Assembly: GCA_021770095.1 (NCBI GenBank)
Contig: JAETRQ010000002.1
Coordinates: 62,001 to 126,000 of the forward strand
From: Eubacteriaceae bacterium
GTDB lineage: Bacteria; Bacillota; Clostridia; Oscillospirales; Acutalibacteraceae
Length of the DNA: 64,000 nucleotides
Direction of reading: 5' to 3'
The notes under the pieces are model-generated. The model worked only from the letters and a program-made list of their open reading frames with translations, made no database searches and was not told the DNA's origin. A program made the position numbers and the translations under genes. Below are positions 24,800 through 33,831 of the stretch, piece after piece. The first letter of the stretch is position 1. Each line of letters begins with the position of its first letter.

Positions 24800-26272
24800 A
24801 TGGCAATTAAAGATTATAAGTTTTGGTTAATAGTCGGTACACAGCATTTGTACGGCGAAGAGATTTTTGCTGATATTAATGCACATAGTGCTGAGATTTG
24901 TGAAGAATGGACACAAGCACTTCCTTGTGAAGTCATAGCAAAACCTTGTGTTAAAACTTCTTCAGAGATTTTGAATGTTATCAGACAGGCAAATAATGAT
25001 GAAACATGCGCAGGTGTCATAACCTGGATGCATACTTTTTCCCCTTCAAAGATGTGGATAGCAGGTCTCAGTGAACTCAAAAAGCCGTATCTGCATATCA
25101 ATACGCAGTATAACCGTGATATTCCTTGGAATGATATTGATATGGATTTTATGAACCTTAATCAATCCGCTCATGGTGACAGAGAACACGGATATATACA
25201 TGCCCGTATGAGAAAAAGTGTTAAAGTAGTTGTTGGCTATTGGAAAGATGAAAGTGTAAAAACGCAGATTTCAACTTGGATGAGAGCATCGGTTGGCGCT
25301 GCAGAATCAAGAAAACTGAAAGTACTCAGAATTTCGGATAATATGCGCAATGTTGCTGTAACAGACGGTGATAAAATTGAGGCACAGATTAAACTGGGTT
25401 GGCAGGTTGATCATTACGGAGTAGGGGATATTATTAAAACTGCCGATGAAGTTACGGAAACTGAAATTGATGCCCAGATGGATGAATATGCAAGGTATTA
25501 TGATTTTGACACAGATAATATCGATGCTGTCAGGTATCAGGCAAGAGAAGAGATTGCAATTAAGAAGTTCCTTGTTGAAAAAAATTATGGAGCATTTCAT
25601 ACGAATTTTGAGGACCTGCAGGGCTTGAAACAACTTCCCGGTCTTGCTTCACAGGACCTTATGAGACAGGGATATGGATTCGGTGCCGAAGGCGACTGGA
25701 AAGTTGCTGCAATGACGCGAATCATGAAATTAATGTCTGAAGGCATGGATGGCGGCACTGCTTTTATGGAAGATTACACCTATCATTTTGAGCCCGGTAA
25801 TGAAATGCTGCTTGGTTCTCATATGTTAGAAGTTTGCCCTACGATTGCAAAAGACAGACCGAAAATTCAGGTGCATCCGCTTGGAATCGGTGACAGGGAG
25901 GACCCTGCAAGATTAGTATTCAAAGCACAAAGCGGTGATGCAATTGTTGTTACTCTTGTTGATATGGGTGACAGATTAAGAATGATTGTTAATGATGTTG
26001 AATGTAAAGAGCAGGAAAATGAAATGCCCAACCTTCCGGTTGCAGGTGTACTTTGGAAACCTTTGCCGAATTTGCAGACTTCTGCACAGGCTTGGATTTA
26101 TGCCGGCGGTGCACATCATTCTGTTCTTTCATATACACTTAATGCAGATCATATGCGTGACTTTGCAGAGATTATGGGAATTGAATTTATACATATTAAC
26201 AAAGATACTGACATAAATTCCTTGAAAAAAGAATTATTTTATAACGATGTTGCTTATAAACTTGGAATGTAA
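24800..26272 (+). CDS. araA: L-arabinose isomerase
   Basis: The 490-aa protein is full length for AraA, the enzyme that interconverts L-arabinose and L-ribulose. Characteristic blocks include [32 protein letters not shown] and MEDYTYHF near the metal-binding site. GGGGAG at 24788-24793 precedes the ATG, two bases after the kinase stop. It is the second gene of the operon. Confidence 0.97.
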   Translation: MAIKDYKFWLIVGTQHLYGEEIFADINAHSAEICEEWTQALPCEVIAKPCVKTSSEILNVIRQANNDETCAGVITWMHTFSPSKMWIAGLSELKKPYLHINTQYNRDIPWNDIDMDFMNLNQSAHGDREHGYIHARMRKSVKVVVGYWKDESVKTQISTWMRASVGAAESRKLKVLRISDNMRNVAVTDGDKIEAQIKLGWQVDHYGVGDIIKTADEVTETEIDAQMDEYARYYDFDTDNIDAVRYQAREEIAIKKFLVEKNYGAFHTNFEDLQGLKQLPGLASQDLMRQGYGFGAEGDWKVAAMTRIMKLMSEGMDGGTAFMEDYTYHFEPGNEMLLGSHMLEVCPTIAKDRPKIQVHPLGIGDREDPARLVFKAQSGDAIVVTLVDMGDRLRMIVNDVECKEQENEMPNLPVAGVLWKPLPNLQTSAQAWIYAGGAHHSVLSYTLNADHMRDFAEIMGIEFIHINKDTDINSLKKELFYNDVAYKLGM

Positions 26273-26283
26273 TAGGAGATAAG

Positions 26284-26994
26284 ATGTTAGAGGATTTAAA
26301 GAAAAAAGTATTTGAAGCAAACATGCAGTTGGTCCGTTATGGTCTTGTTGTTCTGACGTGGGGAAATGCGTCTGAGATAGACCGTGACAGCGGATTGGTT
26401 GTTATAAAGCCTTCAGGTGTTGCATATGATTGTATGAAGCCTGACGATATGGTAGTGGTTGATTTGAACGGAAATGTTGTTGAGGGGAATCTCAATCCCT
26501 CATCTGATACAGCCACTCATATTGAACTTTATAGAAATTTTGAGGGAATAGGCGGTATTGTGCATACACATTCTTCCTGGGCATGCTCATGGGCTCAGGC
26601 CGGGCGTGATATAAATGCTTACGGAACAACGCATGCTGATTTTGCAAACTGTGCAGTTCCTTGTGCAAGAGGACTTACAGAGCAGGAAGTAAATGGTCAA
26701 TATGAACGCAATACAGGTAAAGTTATTGTTGAAGAATTTATAAAAAGAAATATTTCTGCACAAGAGTGTCCTGCAGTATTGGTTCATAGGCATGGTCCGT
26801 TTGCCTGGGGAAAAGATTCTATGAAAGCAGTCGAAAATGCCTTGATTTTGGAAGAGGTTGCAAAAATGGCATCAAGGACTGAAAGAATTGCAATGGCAGA
26901 TAAAAACAGTAATATTGGTATAGAGCAATATCTTTTGGATAAACATTATCAAAGAAAACACGGAAAGAATGCTTATTACGGACAAAAGAATTAG
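26284..26994 (+). CDS. araD: L-ribulose-5-phosphate 4-epimerase
   Basis: The 236-aa class II aldolase-fold epimerase makes D-xylulose 5-phosphate, which enters the pentose phosphate pathway. [26 protein letters not shown] (metal-binding His pair) and HRHGPFAWG are conserved. TAGGAGA precedes the ATG. A VanW-domain gene begins ten bases after its stop. Confidence 0.96.
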   Translation: MLEDLKKKVFEANMQLVRYGLVVLTWGNASEIDRDSGLVVIKPSGVAYDCMKPDDMVVVDLNGNVVEGNLNPSSDTATHIELYRNFEGIGGIVHTHSSWACSWAQAGRDINAYGTTHADFANCAVPCARGLTEQEVNGQYERNTGKVIVEEFIKRNISAQECPAVLVHRHGPFAWGKDSMKAVENALILEEVAKMASRTERIAMADKNSNIGIEQYLLDKHYQRKHGKNAYYGQKN

Positions 26995-27004
26995 GAGGAT
27001 AAAA

Positions 27005-28714
27005 ATGAAAAAGAAGTTATCACTGTTAACAGGTGTTATTGTGTTGGCTGTTTGCTCATTTTTTGCAATGACAGCGTATGCACAGGAGTTGGATATCAGC
27101 AGTTCAGATTTTTCAGCAGTACTCAACACCACTTCATATACTTATGACACAAAAGCTAAAGAACCGTCAGCAACCGTAAAATATACTGATGAGAACGGCA
27201 AAACATTGACTTTGAAGAAAGATACTGACTATACAGTAACATATAAAAATAATATTAATGCGGGTACGGCAACTGCTCAGATCAGCGGTATTGGTGACTA
27301 TGCGGGTACTGTAACAAAAAATTTTAAAATTAATCCGCTTAATATCTCAAAAAACAATGCAATCAGTCTTCAGCTTGGATATTATCAGACAATATATTCC
27401 GGATATAGAAAAACACCCACCCCATATTTGTATCTTAGCGTAGATGGTGAGAAGAAACTTCTTAAAAGGGATACTGACTACACAATCGAGTTTAAGAATA
27501 ATGTAAATATGGGTAAAGCAACTATTTATATTTATGGCTGCAAGAACTTAACAGGTACTATTTCAAAGGATTTTAAAATATTGCCCCCTCAAATGAAAAA
27601 CCTGAAATCCTCTGTTACGAATACAGCAACTGCTCATTCAATAACTCTGACTTGGAATAAAGTGAGCGGCGCATCAGGTTATCAGATTTATACTTATGAT
27701 TATAATACACAGACATATAAGTATTTAATCAGAATTGCCCCGAATCAGAGTTCTTATACTGTAAAAAATTTAGGTGCGGCAACAAACTATTACTATAAAA
27801 TAAGAGCGTATAAAACAATTGCAAAAGATACTTATTATTATGGTGAGTTCAGTGACTTTACAAATATCTGTACTTCTCCTAACAGAGTAACATTAAATTA
27901 TGCCTCAAAAACAGGACCTAACACAATCAGCGTTAGCTGGAAAACACTGAAATGCACAGGTTATCAGATTTATTATAGTTCTGATCCGACATTCAAAACA
28001 GATAATCACTGCATAAGAGTTAATGGTTCTTCTACAAATTCTTATACCATCAAAGGTGTCAGCAGATATAGAACATATTATGTAAGAGTAAGAGCATTTA
28101 CAATGTGCAAAGGTATCCAATACAGCGGTTATATGAGTTATTACCTTGGTACAGGATACAATCATTTATATATGTCTTATACTTCAAATTATGTAAATAA
28201 TTATAACAGAACACAAAATCTTATTATTGCATCAAAAGCAATTAACGGTACGATTATTCAGCCCGGTCAGACATTCTCATTCAACGATATTGTTGGACCG
28301 AGAACAACTGCAAAAGGATATAAAAATGCTCCTGTATTTTCAGAAACAGGTGTTGAAAACGGTATAGGCGGCGGCATATGTCAGGTTGCTTCAACAATGT
28401 TTAACTGTGCTTTGTATTCTAATGTTGAGATTGTTGAAAGACATCAGCATAATCAAAGAGTAAGTTATGTTCCTCTTGGCAGAGATGCTGCAATATCAGG
28501 CACTTATCAGGATTTGAAATGGAAGAATACCACAGGTTATCCTATTAAGATTGAAATGACTGTCAGCGGCGGTAAAATCTCCTGCAGATTCTATACTACT
28601 GCAAATGTTAATCCGCCAAGTGTATCACTCAAAGTTTCACAGAGCGGAAAAAATTTCACAATGAGAAGATATGTCGGCGGCAGAGTAAACTATTCTTGTT
28701 ATTCTAAATATTAA
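27005..28714 (+). CDS. Secreted VanW-domain protein with Ig-like and Fn3 repeats
   Basis: The 569-aa protein has a signal peptide (Lys-rich start, hydrophobic core, likely cut after TAYA). Two Ig-like repeats sharing KDTDYT and KNNIN- or KNNVN-type motifs follow, then two Fn3-like domains, then a VanW domain (about 400-540) with NDIVGPRT and GIGGGICQVASTMFN. VanW proteins are exported and linked to the cell wall; their activity is uncertain. TAGGAGG overlaps the end of araD. The gap of ten bases leaves no room for a promoter, so it appears to belong to the arabinose transcript. Confidence 0.88.
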   Translation: MKKKLSLLTGVIVLAVCSFFAMTAYAQELDISSSDFSAVLNTTSYTYDTKAKEPSATVKYTDENGKTLTLKKDTDYTVTYKNNINAGTATAQISGIGDYAGTVTKNFKINPLNISKNNAISLQLGYYQTIYSGYRKTPTPYLYLSVDGEKKLLKRDTDYTIEFKNNVNMGKATIYIYGCKNLTGTISKDFKILPPQMKNLKSSVTNTATAHSITLTWNKVSGASGYQIYTYDYNTQTYKYLIRIAPNQSSYTVKNLGAATNYYYKIRAYKTIAKDTYYYGEFSDFTNICTSPNRVTLNYASKTGPNTISVSWKTLKCTGYQIYYSSDPTFKTDNHCIRVNGSSTNSYTIKGVSRYRTYYVRVRAFTMCKGIQYSGYMSYYLGTGYNHLYMSYTSNYVNNYNRTQNLIIASKAINGTIIQPGQTFSFNDIVGPRTTAKGYKNAPVFSETGVENGIGGGICQVASTMFNCALYSNVEIVERHQHNQRVSYVPLGRDAAISGTYQDLKWKNTTGYPIKIEMTVSGGKISCRFYTTANVNPPSVSLKVSQSGKNFTMRRYVGGRVNYSCYSKY

Positions 28715-28722
28715 TTTATAAA

Positions 28723-28746
28723 AGGACACACTTCTTAGTGTGTCCT
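28723..28746 (+). terminator. Intrinsic terminator of the arabinose/VanW operon
   Basis: AGGACACACT pairs with AGTGTGTCCT around TCTT, followed by CATTGTTTT. Confidence 0.8.
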
Positions 28747-28748
28747 CA

Positions 28749-28777
28749 TTGTTTTATGAAGAAGAACATGATATAAT
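28749..28777 (+). promoter_or_regulatory. Promoter of the phospholipase C-like gene
   Basis: TTGTTT (28749-28754), a 17-base spacer and TATAAT (28772-28777). Confidence 0.6.
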
Positions 28778-28814
28778 TTTATCAAACAATTTGTTCATTA
28801 TAAAGGAGTAGAAA

Positions 28815-29471
28815 ATGCCTACTTGGGTTAATCATTTCAGAGTAGCAGACAGGTTAATAGATAAATTAGATAATATTGATGTTGCGTATTTCGTTGTGGG
28901 GACTATTGCTCCGGATTGCGGTAAATTAGATAAACTTCACGGAATATATAAACCTTATACCGGAATTACTCATTTCACAAAAGATATTGAATACTCAAAA
29001 AAGACAGATTGTAACTACAATTATGTTTATGAAACGTATGTGAAAGATGAAACGGATATAAAGAAACGCTCCTTTTTTCTTGCATATTATATCCATCTTT
29101 TTGAAGACTGTATTTTTGCAAACAATATTTTTGCTCCTATTGAAAATGAATATGGCGATTTCCGATATAACGAAACGGTGCGCAGTGATGTTGCAAAAGA
29201 ACGCAATAATATAGACTTTATGTTTCTGGCTAATCATATCAGCCCTACTTTTGAATTGTTTAAGAAGTGCAAGCCGTTTAAAGAAGATTATCCAACTTGG
29301 TATAAACACAATGAAATAGCACAGCAAATGCAGCATATTGTTCGTTTTTATTCAAATCCGAAATATGAAAATATGAAATATAAGTATTTATCGCCTGAAA
29401 TGATGGACGATTTTATTGAATTAACATTAAACTTATTAGAAAAAGATTTGAAAGTTAAGAGAATTATTTGA
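28815..29471 (+). CDS. Zinc-dependent phospholipase C-like protein
   Basis: This 218-aa protein resembles the Zn-dependent phospholipase C family (PF00882): N-terminal TWVNHFRVAD, GTIAPDCG, ITHFT and YYIHLFEDC supply the expected His and Asp ligands. No signal peptide is visible, so it is probably cytoplasmic, and actual phospholipase activity is doubtful. AAAGGAG precedes the ATG. It is monocistronic, with its own promoter and a shared terminator. Confidence 0.72.
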   Translation: MPTWVNHFRVADRLIDKLDNIDVAYFVVGTIAPDCGKLDKLHGIYKPYTGITHFTKDIEYSKKTDCNYNYVYETYVKDETDIKKRSFFLAYYIHLFEDCIFANNIFAPIENEYGDFRYNETVRSDVAKERNNIDFMFLANHISPTFELFKKCKPFKEDYPTWYKHNEIAQQMQHIVRFYSNPKYENMKYKYLSPEMMDDFIELTLNLLEKDLKVKRII

Positions 29472-29478
29472 TAACAAA

Positions 29479-29504
29479 AAACCCACAGTTTTCACTGTGG
29501 GTTT
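29479..29504. terminator. Bidirectional terminator between convergent genes
   Basis: AAACCCACAG pairs with CTGTGGGTTT around a 6-base loop, with A-run and T/A-rich flanks, between two converging genes. Confidence 0.8.
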
Positions 29505-29514
29505 AAAAATATTC

Positions 29515-31077
29515 TTATCTCTTAATATCGTCCCATTTAACGCCGTTAATCTGGAATAAATCATCAAATTTGTATACATTTGATTCGTCCTTAGTGTGGC
29601 TTGGGTACCAAACCTGAGCGAAGAATGGATTTGATTTAGCAACAGCATCATAATTCCATTCTTTCTGAGGAATGTAACATTCAGGGCACCAGTGACCGCC
29701 AAGAAGGATAAGAGCAGGTGATGCTTCAAATTCAGCACCGCAAAGGCCGCATTTCCATTTGAGTTTAGTTGCCATATCGCCCTTAACCATTGTCTCGCTG
29801 AGACATTCACCGCCACGGAATTTAGCAGCAGCTTTCATATCCTCAATATCAAGTTCTGATTCAGGTTTTGATTCGTCATAACCGTGATCGAGTTTGAATT
29901 GTTCAGCAGCACTGTTGTCTTTATCGAATTTCATGATTTCAAAATCTTCCCACTTTGAAGGAATCTTTCTGTAATCTTCCATTGAACCATAGTAAGCAGA
30001 AATTCTTTCAGGTGTTTCATTTTTTACCCAGTCAATAGTACCGAAATCTTTTGTTTCAGCAATTTTCTTCATAAATGGCTTAGCACAAGCAGCAACTAAG
30101 TTCTTAGGAAGGTATCTTGGTATTTTGAAATAGAATTCAACCTGATCAGCAAGACGATTGAAATAATCTTTAACAGGAAGATTTTCACGGAAGTGAAGGA
30201 AATCTTCAAGTTTGTCACCATCAGCATAGAACTGACCATGGAAGTTCTTTGTAATGAACCAGTTTGGATCAAAGAGTTTTTCAGGACCTGCAAGACCAAG
30301 TGTACCAAGAAGGAGACATTCGAATTCATAGTTAGAAATTCTGTATTCCTTACCTGAACCGATGTTGAAGAAGTGATTCCAGAAATCTGAACCGAGATTA
30401 CCGGCTTTATCTTCAAGAACGAGGTTGCACATTAAACGACCTGAGTCTTCAACTGTACACCATTCGAGAACACCGTTAATTGGTACATGGAACATAATTG
30501 GATCCATATTCTTAAGAATGTTTGGATAAAGAATACCTGACTGACGCATTACAACCCAGTTTTTGATACCGCTTTCAACAAATGTGCGTTCAGCAACTGT
30601 CTTTGAAATTGCATAATGGTCATAGATGGAAATTTTAATCGGGTCACCGCAGCGTCCCCAGTGGATAGGATAGTTTCTTCCGCCGGTTTCAGCAACAGTA
30701 CCTATGTAACAAACTTTTACAGCATCAGGATCCGGCTGTGCAAGAACTGCTTTACAGATATTCTGTGCAGCACCGATGTTTGTAGACTGTGTTCTGTAAG
30801 GTTTCCAGTCAGCTGTTGGTGAAACCATACCGCCAACGTGAAGAACATAATCAGAACCGGTTACACCCTCAAGGATTGTGTCATAATCACCAAGGTCACC
30901 CCAAACAATTTTGACATTCGGCTTAGCCATGAGTGGTTTTAATTTTTCTTCATTTTTTGGGCTTTTTCTTGCGAGCATCTTAATGTTGATGTCGTTAGGA
31001 TGCTTAATCATTTCCTGAACAGCAGCCCAGCCCATATTACCGGTACCGCCGGTAATGAATACGGTTTTCTTTGACAT
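29515..31077 (-). CDS. NAD-dependent epimerase/dehydratase with C-terminal zinc ribbon
   Basis: The 520-aa protein begins with an extended SDR domain: FITGGTGNMGWAA (NAD-binding), a DYVLHVGG segment and YAISK (YxxxK catalytic pair). After about residue 400 there is a Lys/Glu-rich linker, then a treble-clef-like zinc ribbon (KWKCGLCG ... HWCPECY). An AAGGAGGT ribosome site and a consensus promoter on the reverse strand suggest strong expression. The substrate is unknown. The zinc-ribbon tail is not part of ordinary sugar epimerases. Confidence 0.87.
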   Translation of the reverse strand: MSKKTVFITGGTGNMGWAAVQEMIKHPNDINIKMLARKSPKNEEKLKPLMAKPNVKIVWGDLGDYDTILEGVTGSDYVLHVGGMVSPTADWKPYRTQSTNIGAAQNICKAVLAQPDPDAVKVCYIGTVAETGGRNYPIHWGRCGDPIKISIYDHYAISKTVAERTFVESGIKNWVVMRQSGILYPNILKNMDPIMFHVPINGVLEWCTVEDSGRLMCNLVLEDKAGNLGSDFWNHFFNIGSGKEYRISNYEFECLLLGTLGLAGPEKLFDPNWFITKNFHGQFYADGDKLEDFLHFRENLPVKDYFNRLADQVEFYFKIPRYLPKNLVAACAKPFMKKIAETKDFGTIDWVKNETPERISAYYGSMEDYRKIPSKWEDFEIMKFDKDNSAAEQFKLDHGYDESKPESELDIEDMKAAAKFRGGECLSETMVKGDMATKLKWKCGLCGAEFEASPALILLGGHWCPECYIPQKEWNYDAVAKSNPFFAQVWYPSHTKDESNVYKFDDLFQINGVKWDDIKR

Positions 31078-31093
31078 AATTTACCTCCTTGAA

Positions 31094-31109
31094 TTATGCT
31101 TGAGCATAA
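31094..31109 (-). promoter_or_regulatory. 5' leader hairpin of the epimerase gene
   Basis: TTATGCT and AGCATAA form a perfect 7+2+7 inverted repeat between the promoter and ribosome site of the reverse-strand epimerase gene. Confidence 0.4.
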
Positions 31110-31123
31110 CTTATACAATGCTA

Positions 31124-31152
31124 ATTATAAACTAATTATAAACAAATTGCAA
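31124..31152 (-). promoter_or_regulatory. Promoter of the epimerase gene
   Basis: Reading the reverse strand: TTGCAA (31152-31147), a 17-base spacer and TATAAT (31129-31124). Confidence 0.75.
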
Positions 31153-31189
31153 TATGATATACAAAATATATTAATAATTAATTTAATTA

Positions 31190-31218
31190 TTGACATTATA
31201 TACTCTTTGTTGTATTAT
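31190..31218 (+). promoter_or_regulatory. Promoter of metK
   Basis: A perfect TTGACA (31190-31195), a 17-base spacer and TATTAT (31213-31218), 20 bases before the riboswitch. Confidence 0.85.
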
Positions 31219-31237
31219 GTTGTAGAAGTAAATATTG

Positions 31238-31328
31238 CTTATCAAGAGTGGTCGAGGGACAGGCCTGATGACACCACAGCAACCTGCTTTATGTAAGGTG
31301 CTAATACCTGCGTATGCCGAGTGATGAG
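31238..31328 (+). promoter_or_regulatory. SAM-I (S-box) riboswitch
   Basis: P1 is CTTATCA (31238-31244) with TGATGAG (31322-31328). The conserved core CAAGAGTGGTCGAGGGA, GGCCTGATGACACCAC, GCAACC and AAGGTGCTAATACC follow the S-box consensus. It controls metK, the SAM synthetase gene, together with the terminator immediately downstream: bound SAM is expected to favour termination. Confidence 0.95.
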
Positions 31329-31335
31329 GTTTTTG

Positions 31336-31367
31336 ACACATACTTACTTGGTATGTGTTATTTTTTT
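31336..31367 (+). terminator. Riboswitch-controlled terminator of metK
   Basis: ACACATAC (31336-31343) pairs with GTATGTGT (31351-31358), followed by TATTTTTTT. It is the expression platform of the SAM-I riboswitch. Confidence 0.85.
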
Positions 31368-31383
31368 GAAAAGGAGATTATTT

Positions 31384-32562
31384 ATGGCTAAGTTTTTATT
31401 TACCAGTGAATCTGTTACTAAAGGACACCCTGATAAAATCTGTGACCAGATTTCTGATGCGATTCTTGATGAAATGCTCAAACAAGACCCAATGAGCCGT
31501 GTTGCCTGTGAAACAACCTGCACAACAGGTCAGGTTCTGGTTATGGGTGAGATTACAACGAATGCTCAGGTTGATATTCCTGCTATTGTAAGAAAAACAG
31601 TTTGTGAAATCGGATATGATGATGACAAAAAAGGTTTTAACGGCAATACCTGTGCAGTTCTGACTGCACTTGATAAACAGTCAAGCGATATTGCAATGGG
31701 TGTTGACAAGTCATATGAACTCAAGAATTCTGAAGAAGATGAATATAATCTTAACGGAGCAGGGGATCAAGGTATGATGTTCGGTTATGCCTGTGATGAG
31801 ACTGAGGAACTCATGCCAATGCCAATCAGCCTTGCTCATAAACTCGCCGTTAAACTTACAGAAGTACGAGAGGATGGTACTCTCCCATATCTTTATGCAG
31901 ACGGCAAAACACAGGTTACTGTTGAATACGAAGACGGAAAGCCTGTTAAGGTTAAGACTGTTGTTGTATCAAGCCAGCACAGTGCTGATGTTGAACTTGC
32001 TGCTTTGCGTGCTGATATTATCGAAAAGGTTATAAAAGCAACAATCCCAAGCAATCTTATTGATGAAGATACAAATTATTTTGTTAATCCAACCGGAAGA
32101 TTTGTAATTGGTGGTCCTAATGGGGATTCAGGATTGACCGGCAGAAAGATAATTGTTGATACATACGGCGGATATGCACGCCACGGAGGCGGTGCATTCA
32201 GTGGTAAAGACCCAACTAAGGTTGACAGAAGTGCTGCTTATGCCGCAAGATGGGTTGCAAAAAATATTGTTGCATCAGGTGCGGCAAAGAAATGTGAAGT
32301 TGAACTTGCTTATGCAATCGGCGTCGCAAAACCTGTATCGGTTATGGTAGATACTTTTGGAACAGGTATTGTTGATGATGAAAAAATCAGCGATATCGTT
32401 AACAAAGTATTTGACCTTCGTCCTTCAGCAATCATTGAAAGACTCGATTTGAGAAAGCCGATTTATAATAAAGTTGCAGCATATGGTCATATGGGTCGTG
32501 AAGATCTCGGTGTATCATGGGAAAAGACAGATATGGTTGATGAAATTAAGAAGTATTTATAA
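31384..32562 (+). CDS. metK: S-adenosylmethionine synthetase
   Basis: This 392-aa enzyme makes SAM from methionine and [35 protein letters not shown] and [19 protein letters not shown] are the classic signatures. AAGGAGA at 31371-31377 sets the ATG at 31384; a longer frame from 31321 would begin inside the riboswitch. It is a single-gene unit under a SAM-I riboswitch, ending in a strong shared terminator. Confidence 0.98.
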   Translation: MAKFLFTSESVTKGHPDKICDQISDAILDEMLKQDPMSRVACETTCTTGQVLVMGEITTNAQVDIPAIVRKTVCEIGYDDDKKGFNGNTCAVLTALDKQSSDIAMGVDKSYELKNSEEDEYNLNGAGDQGMMFGYACDETEELMPMPISLAHKLAVKLTEVREDGTLPYLYADGKTQVTVEYEDGKPVKVKTVVVSSQHSADVELAALRADIIEKVIKATIPSNLIDEDTNYFVNPTGRFVIGGPNGDSGLTGRKIIVDTYGGYARHGGGAFSGKDPTKVDRSAAYAARWVAKNIVASGAAKKCEVELAYAIGVAKPVSVMVDTFGTGIVDDEKISDIVNKVFDLRPSAIIERLDLRKPIYNKVAAYGHMGREDLGVSWEKTDMVDEIKKYL

Positions 32563-32583
32563 ATCATTAACTTGTTGAATATA

Positions 32584-32616
32584 AAAAAAGCATCCTCAAA
32601 CTGAGGATGCTTTTTT
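32584..32616. terminator. Bidirectional terminator between metK and proC
   Basis: AAAAAAGCATCCTCA pairs with TGAGGATGCTTTTTT around a 3-base loop; both strands end in T-runs. Confidence 0.92.
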
Positions 32617-32624
32617 GCTATCGT

Positions 32625-33422
32625 TTATAATTTTTTATCTTTATCGAGTGCTTTATTTACTGCATTATGAACCGCATTTTCAAATCCGTCAGACTGAAGT
32701 GACAATATACCTTCAATGGTGGTTCCACCCGGTGAGCAGACATTGTCAATCAGTTTCCACGGATGTTCATCACTTTCTAAAATCATTTTAGCACTGCCGT
32801 AAACTGTTTGTGCAGCAATCTTCAATGCTTCATCTTTTTTCATACCATTATGAACACCTGCTCGGGCAAGTGCATCAATGAACATATATGAAAATGCAGG
32901 GGCACATCCGCCAAGTACACCAAAAAGGGGAAAAGATTTTTCTTCAATTTCAAGTGATTTTCCGATGCAGGAAAGCATTTTGTTAACAACGTCTTTATCA
33001 CTGTCCGTAGCCAATTCGTTTCCGCAATAAGCACATATTGCTTCTCCGACTTTTGCATTGATATTCGGCATGATTCTGATTGTTCTGCATTTTGTATCAG
33101 TGCAGCCTGCAATATAATCAAGCGTTTTACCTGCTGCAATTGATATGAGCAGGGGAGATGACTTCTCCAAAGTAATGTCAATTTTATCAAGAACAGTTTT
33201 GATAATATTGGGCTTTACTGCAAGAATGACAATTTCCGAACGAAGCACAACATCAATTTCATCTGTACAGATAGTTATGCCATAAGCCTCATTTGCAGTT
33301 TCAAGTGAAGCATTATTTATATCAAAAACATTTATGTCTTTGCCTGCAATAAAATTATTTTCAGTTATTCCTTTAATAATTGCTGCTGCCATATTTCCGC
33401 AGCCAATAAAACCTATTTTCAT
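32625..33422 (-). CDS. proC: Pyrroline-5-carboxylate reductase
   Basis: The 265-aa enzyme catalyses the last step of proline synthesis. The N-terminal IGFIGCGNMAAAIIKG is the NAD(P)-binding loop. VILAVKPN and the C-terminal DNVCSPGGTTIEGI are ProC signatures. AAGGAAGT precedes the ATG on the reverse strand. It has its own promoter overlapping the 3' end of spoIIID. Confidence 0.96.
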   Translation of the reverse strand: MKIGFIGCGNMAAAIIKGITENNFIAGKDINVFDINNASLETANEAYGITICTDEIDVVLRSEIVILAVKPNIIKTVLDKIDITLEKSSPLLISIAAGKTLDYIAGCTDTKCRTIRIMPNINAKVGEAICAYCGNELATDSDKDVVNKMLSCIGKSLEIEEKSFPLFGVLGGCAPAFSYMFIDALARAGVHNGMKKDEALKIAAQTVYGSAKMILESDEHPWKLIDNVCSPGGTTIEGILSLQSDGFENAVHNAVNKALDKDKKL

Positions 33423-33451
33423 TTTTACTTCCTTTTATCGATTTTTATTTC

Positions 33452-33480
33452 ATTCTATCACGATGCATTATAAAAATCAA
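33452..33480 (-). promoter_or_regulatory. Promoter of proC
   Basis: Reverse strand: TTGATT (33480-33475), a 17-base spacer and TAGAAT (33457-33452). Confidence 0.6.
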
Positions 33481-33752
33481 TTCTTTTCCTTCATATACTC
33501 TTCTTTAATTTTACTGTATTTTTCTTTTGTAGCAAGTCCGCCTCTGATATGTCTTTGTGCTTTATTTTCGTCAAGTACTTCTTTAACTTCGCTGCAAAGG
33601 AGCGGATTTATTATTGACAGTCTTTTTGTTACATCGTTATGTACAGTTGATTTGCTGATACCGAAAACTGCTGCCGCCTGTCTTACTGTTGCTTTTGTTT
33701 CAACAATATAATGACCTAAATCAATGCATCTTTTTTCTACATTACCAATCAA
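33477..33752 (-). CDS. spoIIID: Sporulation transcriptional regulator SpoIIID
   Basis: The 91-aa mother-cell DNA-binding protein shows HYIVETKATVRQAAAVFG followed by the helix-turn-helix ISKSTVHNDVTKRL and INPLLCSEVKEVL, matching SpoIIID throughout. A TTG start at 33752 with AAGGTG six bases upstream is preferred over the GTG at 33761, which overlaps that ribosome site. The shorter form also aligns end to end with my memory of the Bacillus protein. A sigma-E-like promoter is visible upstream. Confidence 0.94.
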   Translation of the reverse strand: MIGNVEKRCIDLGHYIVETKATVRQAAAVFGISKSTVHNDVTKRLSIINPLLCSEVKEVLDENKAQRHIRGGLATKEKYSKIKEEYMKEKN

Positions 33753-33771
33753 GATTTTCACCTTCCTTGGT

Positions 33772-33802
33772 AATGTATATGTTACTGATAAAAAAATATA
33801 AC
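33772..33802 (-). promoter_or_regulatory. Candidate sigma-E-type promoter of spoIIID
   Basis: On the reverse strand GTTATATT (33802-33795) is followed after 15 bases by TATACATT (33779-33772). This resembles the mother-cell sigma-E pattern (ATATT, 14-15 bases, CATACAnT) with a few mismatches. It overlaps the terminator of the upstream gene. Confidence 0.4.
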
Positions 33803-33828
33803 CCTATGTAAAAACACATAGGGTATAT
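33796..33828. terminator. Terminator after the 166-aa protein gene
   Basis: ACCCTATGT (33801-33809) pairs with ACATAGGGT (33816-33824), extended by AT pairs with one bulge. T-runs lie on both sides; the relevant direction is the reverse strand. Confidence 0.8.
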
Positions 33829-33831
33829 TTT

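Noticed and set aside
27130-27560. Tandem DNA repeat in the VanW gene
   Set aside because: The two Ig-like units are similar at protein level but clearly diverged in DNA, so this is old domain duplication, not a simple repeat.
31321-31383. Upstream extension of metK
   Set aside because: These codons lie in the riboswitch and terminator; the ATG at 31384 has the ribosome site and the family N-terminus.
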